From: Gammaproteobacteria bacterium
GTDB taxonomy: Bacteria; Pseudomonadota; Gammaproteobacteria; Magnimaribacterales; AG-339-G14
NCBI GenBank assembly: GCA_002689405.1
Contig: NZFZ01000006.1
Span: 16,432-25,427, forward strand
Length of the DNA: 8,996 nt
Direction of reading: 5' to 3'
The notes beneath the pieces were generated by a model. That model was not told the DNA's origin, ran no database searches, and was given only the letters and a program-made list of their open reading frames with translations. The position numbers were made by a program, and so were the translations under genes. Numbering within the stretch: the first letter of the stretch is position 1; each line of letters starts with the position of its first letter. Shown here in pieces: positions 1-6,242 of this stretch.

Positions 1-453
1 AGACCACAAAGCAGAGGACATTTGGAACTCAAGAGTGCTGATCCAAGTGAAGCGCCTCTGATGTATCCTAATTATCTTTCCGAAGAGCAAGATGTGATTG
101 ATACAAGAAATGCTTTTAGGGAATCTAGAAGGGTATTTTTGCAGCCCGCGTTTGATGAATATCGCGGCGAACAATCCAAGCCGGGCCCAGATTTGAATGT
201 AGACAATGACGATGAAGTTGATGAATGGGTTCGTAATACTGGTGAGACTTTGTATCATCCTGTGGGAACGTGCAAGATGGGTGATGACGACATGGCTGTT
301 GTCGATGATCATCTTAAAGTCAAAGGCGTGGACAACCTTAGAGTTGTAGATGCGTCGATTATGCCCACTCTAATTGGAGGCAATACCAATGCACCATCGA
401 TTATGATTGCTGAAAAAGCTGCCGATTTAATCAACCAAGCTTCTGTCTCCTAA
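1..453 (+). CDS. GMC-family FAD oxidoreductase, C-terminal part (5' end cut by window)
   Basis: This is the C-terminal ~150 residues of a glucose-methanol-choline (GMC) flavoenzyme; the reading frame is open from base 1, so the FAD-binding N-terminal domain lies to the left of the window. Family enzymes oxidise alcohols with FAD, and choline dehydrogenase-like members are the commonest in bacteria. The fragment begins with the family's typical PQSRG stretch and continues into the GMC_oxred_C domain. [11 protein letters not shown] carries the catalytic His. [20 protein letters not shown], followed by [15 protein letters not shown], carries the second catalytic position (Asn, as in choline dehydrogenase-like enzymes) and the FAD-contacting tail. 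The C-terminus is at the usual place, so nothing suggests truncation at this end. The next gene starts 3 nt after the stop, which points to co-transcription with the cupin. Substrate cannot be told from this fragment: choline, a long-chain alcohol or another alcohol are all possible. Confidence 0.95.
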   Translation, partial: RPQSRGHLELKSADPSEAPLMYPNYLSEEQDVIDTRNAFRESRRVFLQPAFDEYRGEQSKPGPDLNVDNDDEVDEWVRNTGETLYHPVGTCKMGDDDMAVVDDHLKVKGVDNLRVVDASIMPTLIGGNTNAPSIMIAEKAADLINQASVS

Positions 454-456
454 AAA

Positions 457-978
457 ATGAGAAGAATTATCACTGGCCACAACGAAGAGGGAAAATCGGT
501 AATTTCAATAGACGGTCCCCCAGCAAGATCAATTGGCGAAGAAGCAGGAGGTTTATTTGAGATTTGGAATACGGATGGATCTGGCTTTGATACAAAATCA
601 AAAGCGGATCGTGCGGATATAGATATTCTTCTTTCGCCTGTTAAAAGCGGAACCAAGTTTAGATATTTTCAGATAAATCCAATTCCAGAGGGAGTTCCGC
701 AAGAAGCGATTGAAGCAGCCACAGCAGAAGCTTTTGAAAAAATTGGCGCTGCCCATCACAGAGTAGACACTTCCAGAAATGCTGCCATGCATGAAACCGA
801 CACAATTGATTACATCATTCTTTTGAAGGGCGATGTAAGCCTGATTCTTGATGAAGAAGAAGTAAAGTTAAAGCCACACGATGTCGTTGTGCAAAGAAGA
901 ACCAATCATGCTTGGGTAAATCATGGCACCGAGCCTGCTTTATTGATTGCGGTGCTCATAGATAGCAGTTTGGTCTAG
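457..978 (+). CDS. Cupin-domain protein with a degenerate metal site
   Basis: A 173-residue protein with a single cupin barrel in its C-terminal half (about residues 100-170). The first cupin motif region reads MHETDTIDYIILLKGDV: His112 is present, but the second His of HxH is Thr114 and the usual Glu is Asp118. The second motif region (KPHDVVVQRRTNHAWVNHG) keeps His151 and Asn155. Two of the usual ligand positions are therefore substituted, and a catalytic metal site is not assured; a small-molecule-binding or isomerase role is as likely as dioxygenase activity. The N-terminal ~95 residues are rich in acidic residues and I do not recognise a domain there. The ATG lies 3 nt after the stop of the GMC gene with no clear Shine-Dalgarno, suggesting translational coupling and a shared pathway, perhaps acting on the product of that oxidoreductase (inference). 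Local GC is higher than in the genes that follow 979. Confidence 0.85.
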   Translation: MRRIITGHNEEGKSVISIDGPPARSIGEEAGGLFEIWNTDGSGFDTKSKADRADIDILLSPVKSGTKFRYFQINPIPEGVPQEAIEAATAEAFEKIGAAHHRVDTSRNAAMHETDTIDYIILLKGDVSLILDEEEVKLKPHDVVVQRRTNHAWVNHGTEPALLIAVLIDSSLV

Positions 979-1050
979 GAAATTGAAATTCTCACTTTTA
1001 AGCCTTCAAAAAAATTGTATCCAAGATGTTTTTTATTTAGACTGCATGTC

Positions 1051-1057
1051 GGGAGAG
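1051..1057 (+). promoter_or_regulatory. Ribosome binding site deciding the MerC-like start
   Basis: GGGAGAG lies 5-7 nt before the ATG at 1063. It favours that start over the TTG at 1015, which would add 16 residues with no matching upstream ribosome site. The 84-nt gap 979-1062 holds no promoter I would defend. Confidence 0.75.
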
Positions 1058-1062
1058 AATAT

Positions 1063-1458
1063 ATGAACCTGCAACTTTTTACAGACAAACTGGCAATATC
1101 ATTGTCCACAATTTGCGTATTGCATTGCCTGTTCATGCCTTCTTTTCTGATTTTGTCTTCGTGGTTCGCTGCTTTTTCTATAAACAATGAATTTGTACAC
1201 TTCGCAATTTTATTTGCGGCTGTTCCAGTGAGCGCTTATGCATTAGTTAAAGGCTATCTAAATCACGATAAGTTGTCTTATTTTCTTTATGGCACCTTCG
1301 GACTATCTGTTCTAGTTTTCGCGGTATTAACAGCAAGTATTTTTGGCGAGATCGGAGAAAAGTCTCTTACGGTCTTAGGTTCTTTATTTGTTATCTATGC
1401 CCATTATAAAAATCATCAGATTTGTAAAGAATTAGACTGTGATTGTCACGAAGCTTAA
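1063..1458 (+). CDS. MerC-domain inner-membrane protein
   Basis: A 131-residue integral membrane protein of the MerC family. MerC proteins are four-helix inner-membrane proteins first known from mercury resistance operons; chromosomal copies outside mer operons are common in marine gammaproteobacteria and their role is largely unknown. The start at ATG 1063 is set by a good Shine-Dalgarno. Helix 1 (about 10-36) contains the family's Cys/His pair, ICVLHCLFMP, with Cys18, His21 and Cys22. Further hydrophobic stretches lie at about 46-63, 71-95 and 101-113. The tail is rich in potential metal ligands: His114, His118, Cys121, Cys126, Cys128 and His129. No merR, merT, merP or merA is nearby, so mercury resistance should not be assumed; transport or sensing of another soft metal is possible. 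The last 20 nt overlap the next gene, indicating translational coupling to the methyltransferase. Confidence 0.85.
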   Translation: MNLQLFTDKLAISLSTICVLHCLFMPSFLILSSWFAAFSINNEFVHFAILFAAVPVSAYALVKGYLNHDKLSYFLYGTFGLSVLVFAVLTASIFGEIGEKSLTVLGSLFVIYAHYKNHQICKELDCDCHEA

Positions 1459-2248
1459 ATTAAATAAAAACTTTTCTTCTAAAAATTTTTTTATACTTTT
1501 TATATTATTTTTCAGCTTTTCTCTTTCAGCAGACCCCTTACAGAAAGCAGTCAATAATGAGTTTCGTGATTTAAAAAATACATCAAGAGACATTTATCGA
1601 AATCCTTATGAGACATTATCTTTTTTTGAACTAGAACCATCTATGACTGTTGTAGAGCTTTCTCCTGGTGGAGGTTGGTACACTGAAATTTTAGCTAGTT
1701 ATCTAGATAATTCAGGAACCTTGATTGCAGCGCACTTTGACAGAAACTCATCAAATAATTATTTAAAAAAGAGCAGAATAAATTTCGAGAAAAAAATTAG
1801 TTCTGAAACAATTTATAACAAAGTAAAGATAGTAGATTTAACTTCTAAACTTTCTGAGCCAGGATCGGTAGATGCAGTCCTTACTTTTAGAAACCTCCAT
1901 AACTGGCTTGGGCCAATGATGGATAAAGTTTTTTCAAACACTTTTACAGCACTTAAATCAGGCGGGATTTTTGGTATTGTTGAGCATAGAGCCTTGAAAG
2001 GTACTTCAATGAAAGATATGAAAAAAAGCGGCTATGTTACTGAAGATCATGCGATCAAAATTGCAGAAAAACATGGTTTCAGGTTAGTTTCTAGATCTGA
2101 AATAAACGCTAATCCTAAAGATACAAAAAACCATCCAAAAGGAGTTTGGACTTTACCACCTTCTTTGAGACTTAAAGAAAAAAACAAGGACAAATATGTC
2201 GCTATCGGAGAAAGCGACAGAATGACTCTTCTATTCAAAAAGCCATAA
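1439..2248 (+). CDS. Exported class I SAM-dependent methyltransferase-like protein (COG4798-like)
   Basis: A 269-residue protein with an N-terminal signal peptide and a Rossmann-type methyltransferase fold. The basic n-region (KLKLNK, KN) is followed by a hydrophobic core FFILFILFFSFSLS and a likely cleavage after SLSA near residue 31. The sequence RNPYETLSFFELEP and then the SAM-binding motif I, VVELSPGGGWYTEIL (about 71-85), are characteristic of the predicted methyltransferases of COG4798. A motif IV-like VDAVLTFRNLHNW and a later beta strand, GIFGIVEHRA, follow. How an exported methyltransferase would obtain SAM is unclear, so it may bind another ligand or have lost catalysis. The start is a GTG inside the MerC gene (20-nt overlap). 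No ATG exists upstream of the signal peptide in this frame, and starting later would remove it. The substrate is unknown. Confidence 0.85.
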   Translation: MIVTKLKLNKNFSSKNFFILFILFFSFSLSADPLQKAVNNEFRDLKNTSRDIYRNPYETLSFFELEPSMTVVELSPGGGWYTEILASYLDNSGTLIAAHFDRNSSNNYLKKSRINFEKKISSETIYNKVKIVDLTSKLSEPGSVDAVLTFRNLHNWLGPMMDKVFSNTFTALKSGGIFGIVEHRALKGTSMKDMKKSGYVTEDHAIKIAEKHGFRLVSRSEINANPKDTKNHPKGVWTLPPSLRLKEKNKDKYVAIGESDRMTLLFKKP

Positions 2249-2273
2249 GACTATTCTTTTCACAGTCTAAAAT

Positions 2274-2302
2274 TTGGCAAATCAAATAAAAATTATTATC
2301 AT
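2274..2302 (+). promoter_or_regulatory. Putative sigma70-type promoter for the Rieske-GST operon
   Basis: TTGGCA (2274-2279) and TATCAT (2297-2302) each match the -35 and -10 consensus at five of six positions and are 17 nt apart. A transcript starting 6-7 nt after the -10 would begin at about the ATG at 2309, which has no Shine-Dalgarno. The 60-nt gap otherwise holds only a weak 5-bp hairpin. Confidence 0.5.
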
Positions 2303-2308
2303 TTTTAA

Positions 2309-3508
2309 ATGCTTAAGCAGGAACAAACCAGGCTTTTAAAAGGTTTATTAAATCACTTAGATGCAAAAACCAATGTTGATGCAGGAGGAATAATCAAAGC
2401 TCCAGCAGAAACCTATACCTCCGAAGAAAGGTTTGATCTTGAATGGGATTCGTTTTTTAAAGATTATCCACAAATAATTGGCATGTCAGGAGATCTCGCA
2501 GAACCCAATAGCTTTATAACGATTGAAGATTTTGGCTCCCCAATTATTGCCACTAGAGATGCTGATGGTAATTTCAAAGCTTTTGCCAATGTATGTTCTC
2601 ATCGAGGTGCTCAAATCGAAACTGAAAAAAAAGGCTTAAAGTCAAAGTTTTCTTGTCCTTTTCACGGTTGGACATTCGATAATAAAGGATCTTTAGTTGG
2701 ATATCCCAAAAGCGATCACTTTGGCAAGATTGATAAAGATTGTTACGGTTTAACCGAATTACCTTGTTTAGAAAAGTATGGCTTCTTGTGGGTTCACCCT
2801 AAAGCAGACGGCAAAATAGATCTAAAAGCTTTACTTGGCGATAAACTTGAAAAAGAATTTGCTGCTTGGAACTTTGATAAGTTGGTTCTTTCAAATGAGG
2901 AAGAATACAAAACTGATATGAATTGGAAATTAGCAATAGATACGTTTGGTGAAACTTATCATTTTTCTGTCTTACACAAAGATTCTCTTTTTCAATCTTT
3001 TCATGGCAATTGTCAAATGTTTGACAGTTTCGAAAGGAATGGCAGGTTGATACTTTGCAAAAGAGAGATAGATGAAATGAGAAAACTGCCTGAAGAAGAT
3101 TGGAATATAACCACTGGAACTTTGCCGGTTTACTATTTATTTCCCAATATCATCTTCATGCCTACACCAGAAGGAGCTTTTCTTGTTAAGGAATATCCTT
3201 TGGAAAATTCGCCTCACAAAAGCATTTCAAAGATTTCATTTTATTTTTATCCGGAAGCCATAGAAATGGCAAATAAGATGGGAGTTTCTCCAGAAACTGG
3301 TCAAAATCCCTTAGAAGAACTATACAGTGCTTTTGGTAGTGTTATCAGAGACGAAGATTATGTTGTTGCCGCTTCATCTCACAAAGGACTGAAATCTGGC
3401 AACATTGATTTTCTAACTTTTGGAAGAAATGAGCCGGCTTTGCATCATTATCACAATACCTATAGAGAAGCTTTAGGCTTGCAAAAACTTCCAATAATCG
3501 AAACTTAA
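2309..3508 (+). CDS. Rieske non-heme iron oxygenase, alpha subunit
   Basis: A 399-residue aromatic-ring-hydroxylating-type oxygenase alpha subunit. The N-terminal Rieske domain binds [2Fe-2S] through Cys96, His98 (NVCSHRGA), Cys116 and His119 (SCPFHGWTF), the expected CxH-x17-CxxH pattern. The catalytic domain has the iron ligands His218 and His223 in GETYHFSVLH; the third ligand is probably Asp350 in the RDEDY segment. The residue that relays electrons between the Rieske centre and the iron is Glu215, where most family members, for example naphthalene dioxygenase, have Asp. These enzymes need a reductase and sometimes a ferredoxin, and neither is in the window; no beta subunit follows either, so an alpha-only oligomer served by a distant reductase is likely. 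It shares an operon with a YfcG-type GST beginning 1 nt downstream. The substrate may be an aromatic compound, a quaternary amine or another small molecule, and cannot be assigned from sequence. Confidence 0.95.
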   Translation: MLKQEQTRLLKGLLNHLDAKTNVDAGGIIKAPAETYTSEERFDLEWDSFFKDYPQIIGMSGDLAEPNSFITIEDFGSPIIATRDADGNFKAFANVCSHRGAQIETEKKGLKSKFSCPFHGWTFDNKGSLVGYPKSDHFGKIDKDCYGLTELPCLEKYGFLWVHPKADGKIDLKALLGDKLEKEFAAWNFDKLVLSNEEEYKTDMNWKLAIDTFGETYHFSVLHKDSLFQSFHGNCQMFDSFERNGRLILCKREIDEMRKLPEEDWNITTGTLPVYYLFPNIIFMPTPEGAFLVKEYPLENSPHKSISKISFYFYPEAIEMANKMGVSPETGQNPLEELYSAFGSVIRDEDYVVAASSHKGLKSGNIDFLTFGRNEPALHHYHNTYREALGLQKLPIIET

Positions 3509-3509
3509 G

Positions 3510-4244
3510 ATGATAGATTTATATTATGCTCCAACCCCGAATGGCTGGAAAATATCCATTATGCTTGAAGAATGTGAAATGGATTATCAGGTCATACCAG
3601 TAAATCTCGGCAAGGGAGATCAATTTACCCCAGAATTTTTAAAAATTAGTCCCAATAACAGAATGCCTGTGATTGTGGATCACGAAAATATTATTAATGG
3701 CGAGCCAATAAGCATTTTTGAGTCCGGAGCAATATTGATGTATCTGGGAGAAAAAGCTGGAAAATTTTTTCCCCAAAAATCACCGGAGAGAGAAAAGGTT
3801 TTAGAGTGGTTGTTTTGGCAAGTAGGTGGTTTAGGGCCTATGGCTGGCCAAGTGAGTCATTTCGTTAACTACGCACCAAATTTTCCTGGCGATCATTCTT
3901 ATTCAGAAGAGCGATACAAAAATGAATACGATAGGCTACTTGGTGTAATGGATAGAATTCTCAATGAACGTGAATACTTAGCAGGAGATTATTCCATAGC
4001 TGATATGGCATCTTTTCCCTGGGTAACTGCTTACAAGAGATATGAAGTCGATTTAGATGTGTTTAAAAATGTAAGAAGATGGTTTGACGAAATAAAATCT
4101 AGACCTGCTGTTCGGAAAGGAATTGATGTGGGAAAGGAAGCCAGAAATTTCGGCGAGGGAATCTCTAAAGAAAGTTTAAAAACCATGTTTAAACAAGATG
4201 CCAAAAGCATTGTAGAAATGGCAAAGAAAAAAGAATCCTCATAG
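3510..4244 (+). CDS. yfcG: Glutathione transferase of the YfcG / Ure2p-like (Nu) class
   Basis: A 244-residue soluble glutathione transferase closely resembling E. coli YfcG. Its first residues, MIDLYYAPTPNGWKISIMLE, match the YfcG start almost position for position, including Thr9 and Asn11, which in that class replace the usual catalytic Tyr/Ser/Cys. The thioredoxin-like domain (about 1-85) has the cis-Pro segment NNRMPVIVDH and the gamma-glutamyl-binding ESGAILMYL. The all-helical C-terminal domain contains LEWLFWQVGGLGPMAGQ and YSIADMASFPWV. YfcG-like proteins have disulfide-bond reductase and peroxidase activity with glutathione and little classical transferase activity (family knowledge). 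The C-terminal tail is about 30 residues longer than in E. coli and ends in a Lys-rich stretch. It starts 1 nt after the Rieske stop with no visible ribosome site, so it is probably translated by coupling; it may protect against, or process, products of that oxygenase (inference). Confidence 0.93.
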   Translation: MIDLYYAPTPNGWKISIMLEECEMDYQVIPVNLGKGDQFTPEFLKISPNNRMPVIVDHENIINGEPISIFESGAILMYLGEKAGKFFPQKSPEREKVLEWLFWQVGGLGPMAGQVSHFVNYAPNFPGDHSYSEERYKNEYDRLLGVMDRILNEREYLAGDYSIADMASFPWVTAYKRYEVDLDVFKNVRRWFDEIKSRPAVRKGIDVGKEARNFGEGISKESLKTMFKQDAKSIVEMAKKKESS

Positions 4245-4287
4245 CAAATACGAAGCTCTTTAAATTGCAACCAAAATAAATTCAAAT

Positions 4288-4321
4288 AGAAGCATTGAGA
4301 TCAGATCTAGTCTTCTTTTTT
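4288..4321 (+). terminator. Probable rho-independent terminator after the GST gene
   Basis: AGAAG at 4288-4292 pairs with CTTCT at 4312-4316. Inside, ATT/AGT and AGAT/ATCT continue the stem with two single-base bulges around a CAG loop. A run of T reaches 4321. It lies between convergent genes (GST ending at 4244, alkaline phosphatase ending at 4338). The opposite strand has only a broken T-rich stretch after the hairpin, so it would serve the minus strand less well. Confidence 0.5.
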
Positions 4322-4337
4322 AGCAACAAGAAAAAAA

Positions 4338-5636
4338 TCAATTAACGCAGGAGCCAGAATTATCTTGATTTGCTGCTGCAAGAAGCGCTCTGTAAACATC
4401 TGTATTATCTAGAGTGCCTGTAAAGTTCTCTGATCCTGGACCGTATGCATAAATTGGAACTGGGGCTCCTGTATGAGAGCCTCTACCAATGCCAGTATTG
4501 AAAGAGAATTTAACGTCAAGATTTTCATAGTTTCTAGGATCGTTTGGTTCTATTAACAAGCCTCCCGTCTCATGATCAGCCGTCACAACCACAAGAGTAT
4601 CCTGATTATTTTCAGCAAAATTTAAAGCCCATTTAATTCCATCTTCTAGGTCAGACATTTCTCTCATGAGGTATTCAAAATCATTACTGTGACCTGCCCA
4701 ATCGACTTGAGATGCTTCTGCCATAATAAAAAAACCTTTACACCCATTCTCTATAAATTTTTTTGACCTATTAACTGAGAATTCAAGCATCTCTTCAATA
4801 GACGGTTCTGTCGAGTGATTTTCAGGCGTATCGTCATCTCGCAGATGTTCATCGGCAAATAAGCCAAAAACCTGACTATCGCCATAACGGGCAGGATCGC
4901 TTAACTCTGATTTATCGGTGATCAACCTAGATTTAGTTTTAACTTTTTCAATTAGATTAATGCCATCTTTTCTGTTACCGCCATCTTTCTCAGGGATAAA
5001 GAACTTTCTTCCTCCGCCTAGAATATTTATTATTTTTGAATCAGCCATTTGGATGCTGATTTCATCGGTTAGGTATCTAGAACTGGTATGGACTACAAAT
5101 GCCGCAGGGGTTGCATGCGTTACCTCAGAAGTCGATATGACTGAGCTTACATAACCAGATTTATCCAATGTTTCTGTGATATTTTCAGTTGGCTGCCCAC
5201 CTACATCCACTCCCAAAGCTCTATTATTAGTTTTTTTCCCTGTGCTAAAAGCGGTAGTCGATGATGCGGAATCTGTAACAATAGCATTAGCCGAATGAAT
5301 TAAGACTTTTCCAGAGTATGGAAATTTGTCTACGGCTACTCTTGAATTTGGCCCCCCTTGATAAAGCCTAAATGCAGAGACTTGACTAACGCTCATTCCA
5401 TCTCCAATAAATAAAATGATGTTCTTAGCTTTCTTTTTAACTTGTTTTAATTTTTTAACAGGCACTTTTTCGTTGATGACCACTTCTTTTACGAAGACAT
5501 CTTTATCATCGAGGGTACCTGACGGGATTGGAAAGTTATTTACTATGTATTCCCTTCCTAAATGTTCCATTAGTTTAGCGCCACCAAATAAACCCAAGCT
5601 TAAGGATACAACCGCTATTATTAATTTTGTTCTCAT
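4338..5636 (-). CDS. phoA: Alkaline phosphatase, PhoA family, membrane-anchored or secreted
   Basis: A 432-residue alkaline phosphatase (Pfam PF00245 type), hydrolysing phosphomonoesters outside the cytoplasm. Residues 5-20 form a hydrophobic export segment (LIIAVVSLSLGLFGGA) without a clear signal-peptidase site, so it may stay anchored. The active site is complete: Asp79 in FIGDGMS, nucleophile Ser123 in VTDSASSTTAFSTG, Thr176, Arg187, Glu307 and Asp312 in MAEASQVDWAGH, His316, Asp354-His355 in TADHETGG, and His388 in GSHTGAPVP. Compared with E. coli PhoA, the position of Asp153 is His174 and that of Lys328 is Trp313, the His/Trp pair found in many marine and cold-adapted alkaline phosphatases such as the Antarctic TAB5 enzyme. 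It is the last gene of the minus-strand operon and its ATG overlaps the stop of the gene before it (ATGA). No Pho box is visible near the operon promoter, so phosphate control is unproven. Confidence 0.95.
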   Translation of the reverse strand: MRTKLIIAVVSLSLGLFGGAKLMEHLGREYIVNNFPIPSGTLDDKDVFVKEVVINEKVPVKKLKQVKKKAKNIILFIGDGMSVSQVSAFRLYQGGPNSRVAVDKFPYSGKVLIHSANAIVTDSASSTTAFSTGKKTNNRALGVDVGGQPTENITETLDKSGYVSSVISTSEVTHATPAAFVVHTSSRYLTDEISIQMADSKIINILGGGRKFFIPEKDGGNRKDGINLIEKVKTKSRLITDKSELSDPARYGDSQVFGLFADEHLRDDDTPENHSTEPSIEEMLEFSVNRSKKFIENGCKGFFIMAEASQVDWAGHSNDFEYLMREMSDLEDGIKWALNFAENNQDTLVVVTADHETGGLLIEPNDPRNYENLDVKFSFNTGIGRGSHTGAPVPIYAYGPGSENFTGTLDNTDVYRALLAAANQDNSGSCVN

Positions 5637-6229
5637 AATTTCTCATTCAAAAGCTGTATTCTATCGTTTCCAAAATACATATCATTTACATTTAAGAAAA
5701 AAGTAGGTGAACCAAAGCCGCCTCTATCCATTAATTCTTGTGTATTTTTTATAAGTCTTTCTTTGGTTTCTGGTAATGCAATAAATTTTAAAAAATCATC
5801 GGCTTGAACCGACAGAGAAGAGACAATCTCATTCAAACAATCATCACTTGAAATATCTTTGCCTTCAGTCCAATAAGCTTTAAAAATTTTTTCTAGGTAT
5901 TCTTCTACGTGTTTATTTTTATCAATAAAGAAAAAAGCGCCGCGCATAGACTTGACACTATTGATTGGAAAGATTTTTGGCCAGTTGAATTCTATGTTTC
6001 TTAGTTTTGCCCAATCATCCATGTCCTTTTGAGAATATTCCAATTTTTCTTTAACTGGATTTTTTCTACTTTCATAGACGCTAGGATTTGTCGAATTGAA
6101 AATTCCCCCAACCAATATGGGCTTCCAAATAATTTCAAATTCTTTGTTTTTTTGAAGTTCTAAAATTCCTCTAAATGAAAGGTAGGTCCAAGGACTGCTA
6201 CAGTCAAAGTAATATTCAATTTTTTTCAT
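5633..6229 (-). CDS. 2-hydroxychromene-2-carboxylate isomerase / kappa-class GST-like (DsbA-fold) protein
   Basis: A 198-residue cytoplasmic protein of the DsbA-like thioredoxin fold, kappa-GST branch. The N-terminus YYFDCSSPWTYLSFRG matches the family's D-F-x-S-P-Y-x-Y-L signature, with Ser12 at the glutathione-activating position and no CxxC, so a disulfide oxidoreductase role is unlikely. A helical insertion (about 45-165) carries FPINSVKSMRGAFF, like the conserved FPxNS segment. The C-terminal part of the thioredoxin fold has the cis-Pro motif GFGSPTFFL and YFGNDR. Known members isomerise 2-hydroxychromene-2-carboxylate in naphthalene breakdown or conjugate glutathione; many genomic copies have unknown substrates. 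It starts 13 nt after the SDR stop and its TGA overlaps the alkaline phosphatase ATG by 4 nt, so the three genes are probably one operon. Cys10 stands where an aromatic residue is usual, a small oddity. Confidence 0.88.
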   Translation of the reverse strand: MKKIEYYFDCSSPWTYLSFRGILELQKNKEFEIIWKPILVGGIFNSTNPSVYESRKNPVKEKLEYSQKDMDDWAKLRNIEFNWPKIFPINSVKSMRGAFFFIDKNKHVEEYLEKIFKAYWTEGKDISSDDCLNEIVSSLSVQADDFLKFIALPETKERLIKNTQELMDRGGFGSPTFFLNVNDMYFGNDRIQLLNEKL

Positions 6230-6242
6230 AAATCATTATCTC

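Noticed and set aside
1015..1062. Longer MerC-like protein starting at TTG 1015
   Set aside because: The ATG at 1063 has a good Shine-Dalgarno at the right distance and starts the protein exactly at the family's N-terminus; the extra 16 residues look like translated leader.
979..1062. Promoter or metal-regulator (Zur/MerR-like) operator ahead of the MerC-like gene
   Set aside because: TTGTAT and TAGACT are 17 nt apart but match consensus poorly, and TTGAA...TTCAA is too short to be a convincing operator.
1063..1458. Mercury resistance locus
   Set aside because: Only a MerC-domain protein is present; merR, merT, merP and merA are all absent, and solitary MerC-like genes are common.
2248..2268. 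Terminator after the methyltransferase gene
   Set aside because: AGACT/AGTCT gives only a 5-bp stem with an 11-nt loop and is not followed by a T run, so it is too weak to call.
4918..5154. Open frames on the plus strand inside the alkaline phosphatase gene (also 5416-5706)
   Set aside because: They lie antisense to a full-length, well-conserved enzyme gene, and their products resemble no family.
5633..6229. DsbA-type disulfide oxidoreductase that might fold the alkaline phosphatase
   Set aside because: There is no signal peptide and no CxxC; the active site is the Ser-Pro type of kappa GST / chromene isomerases, which work in the cytoplasm.
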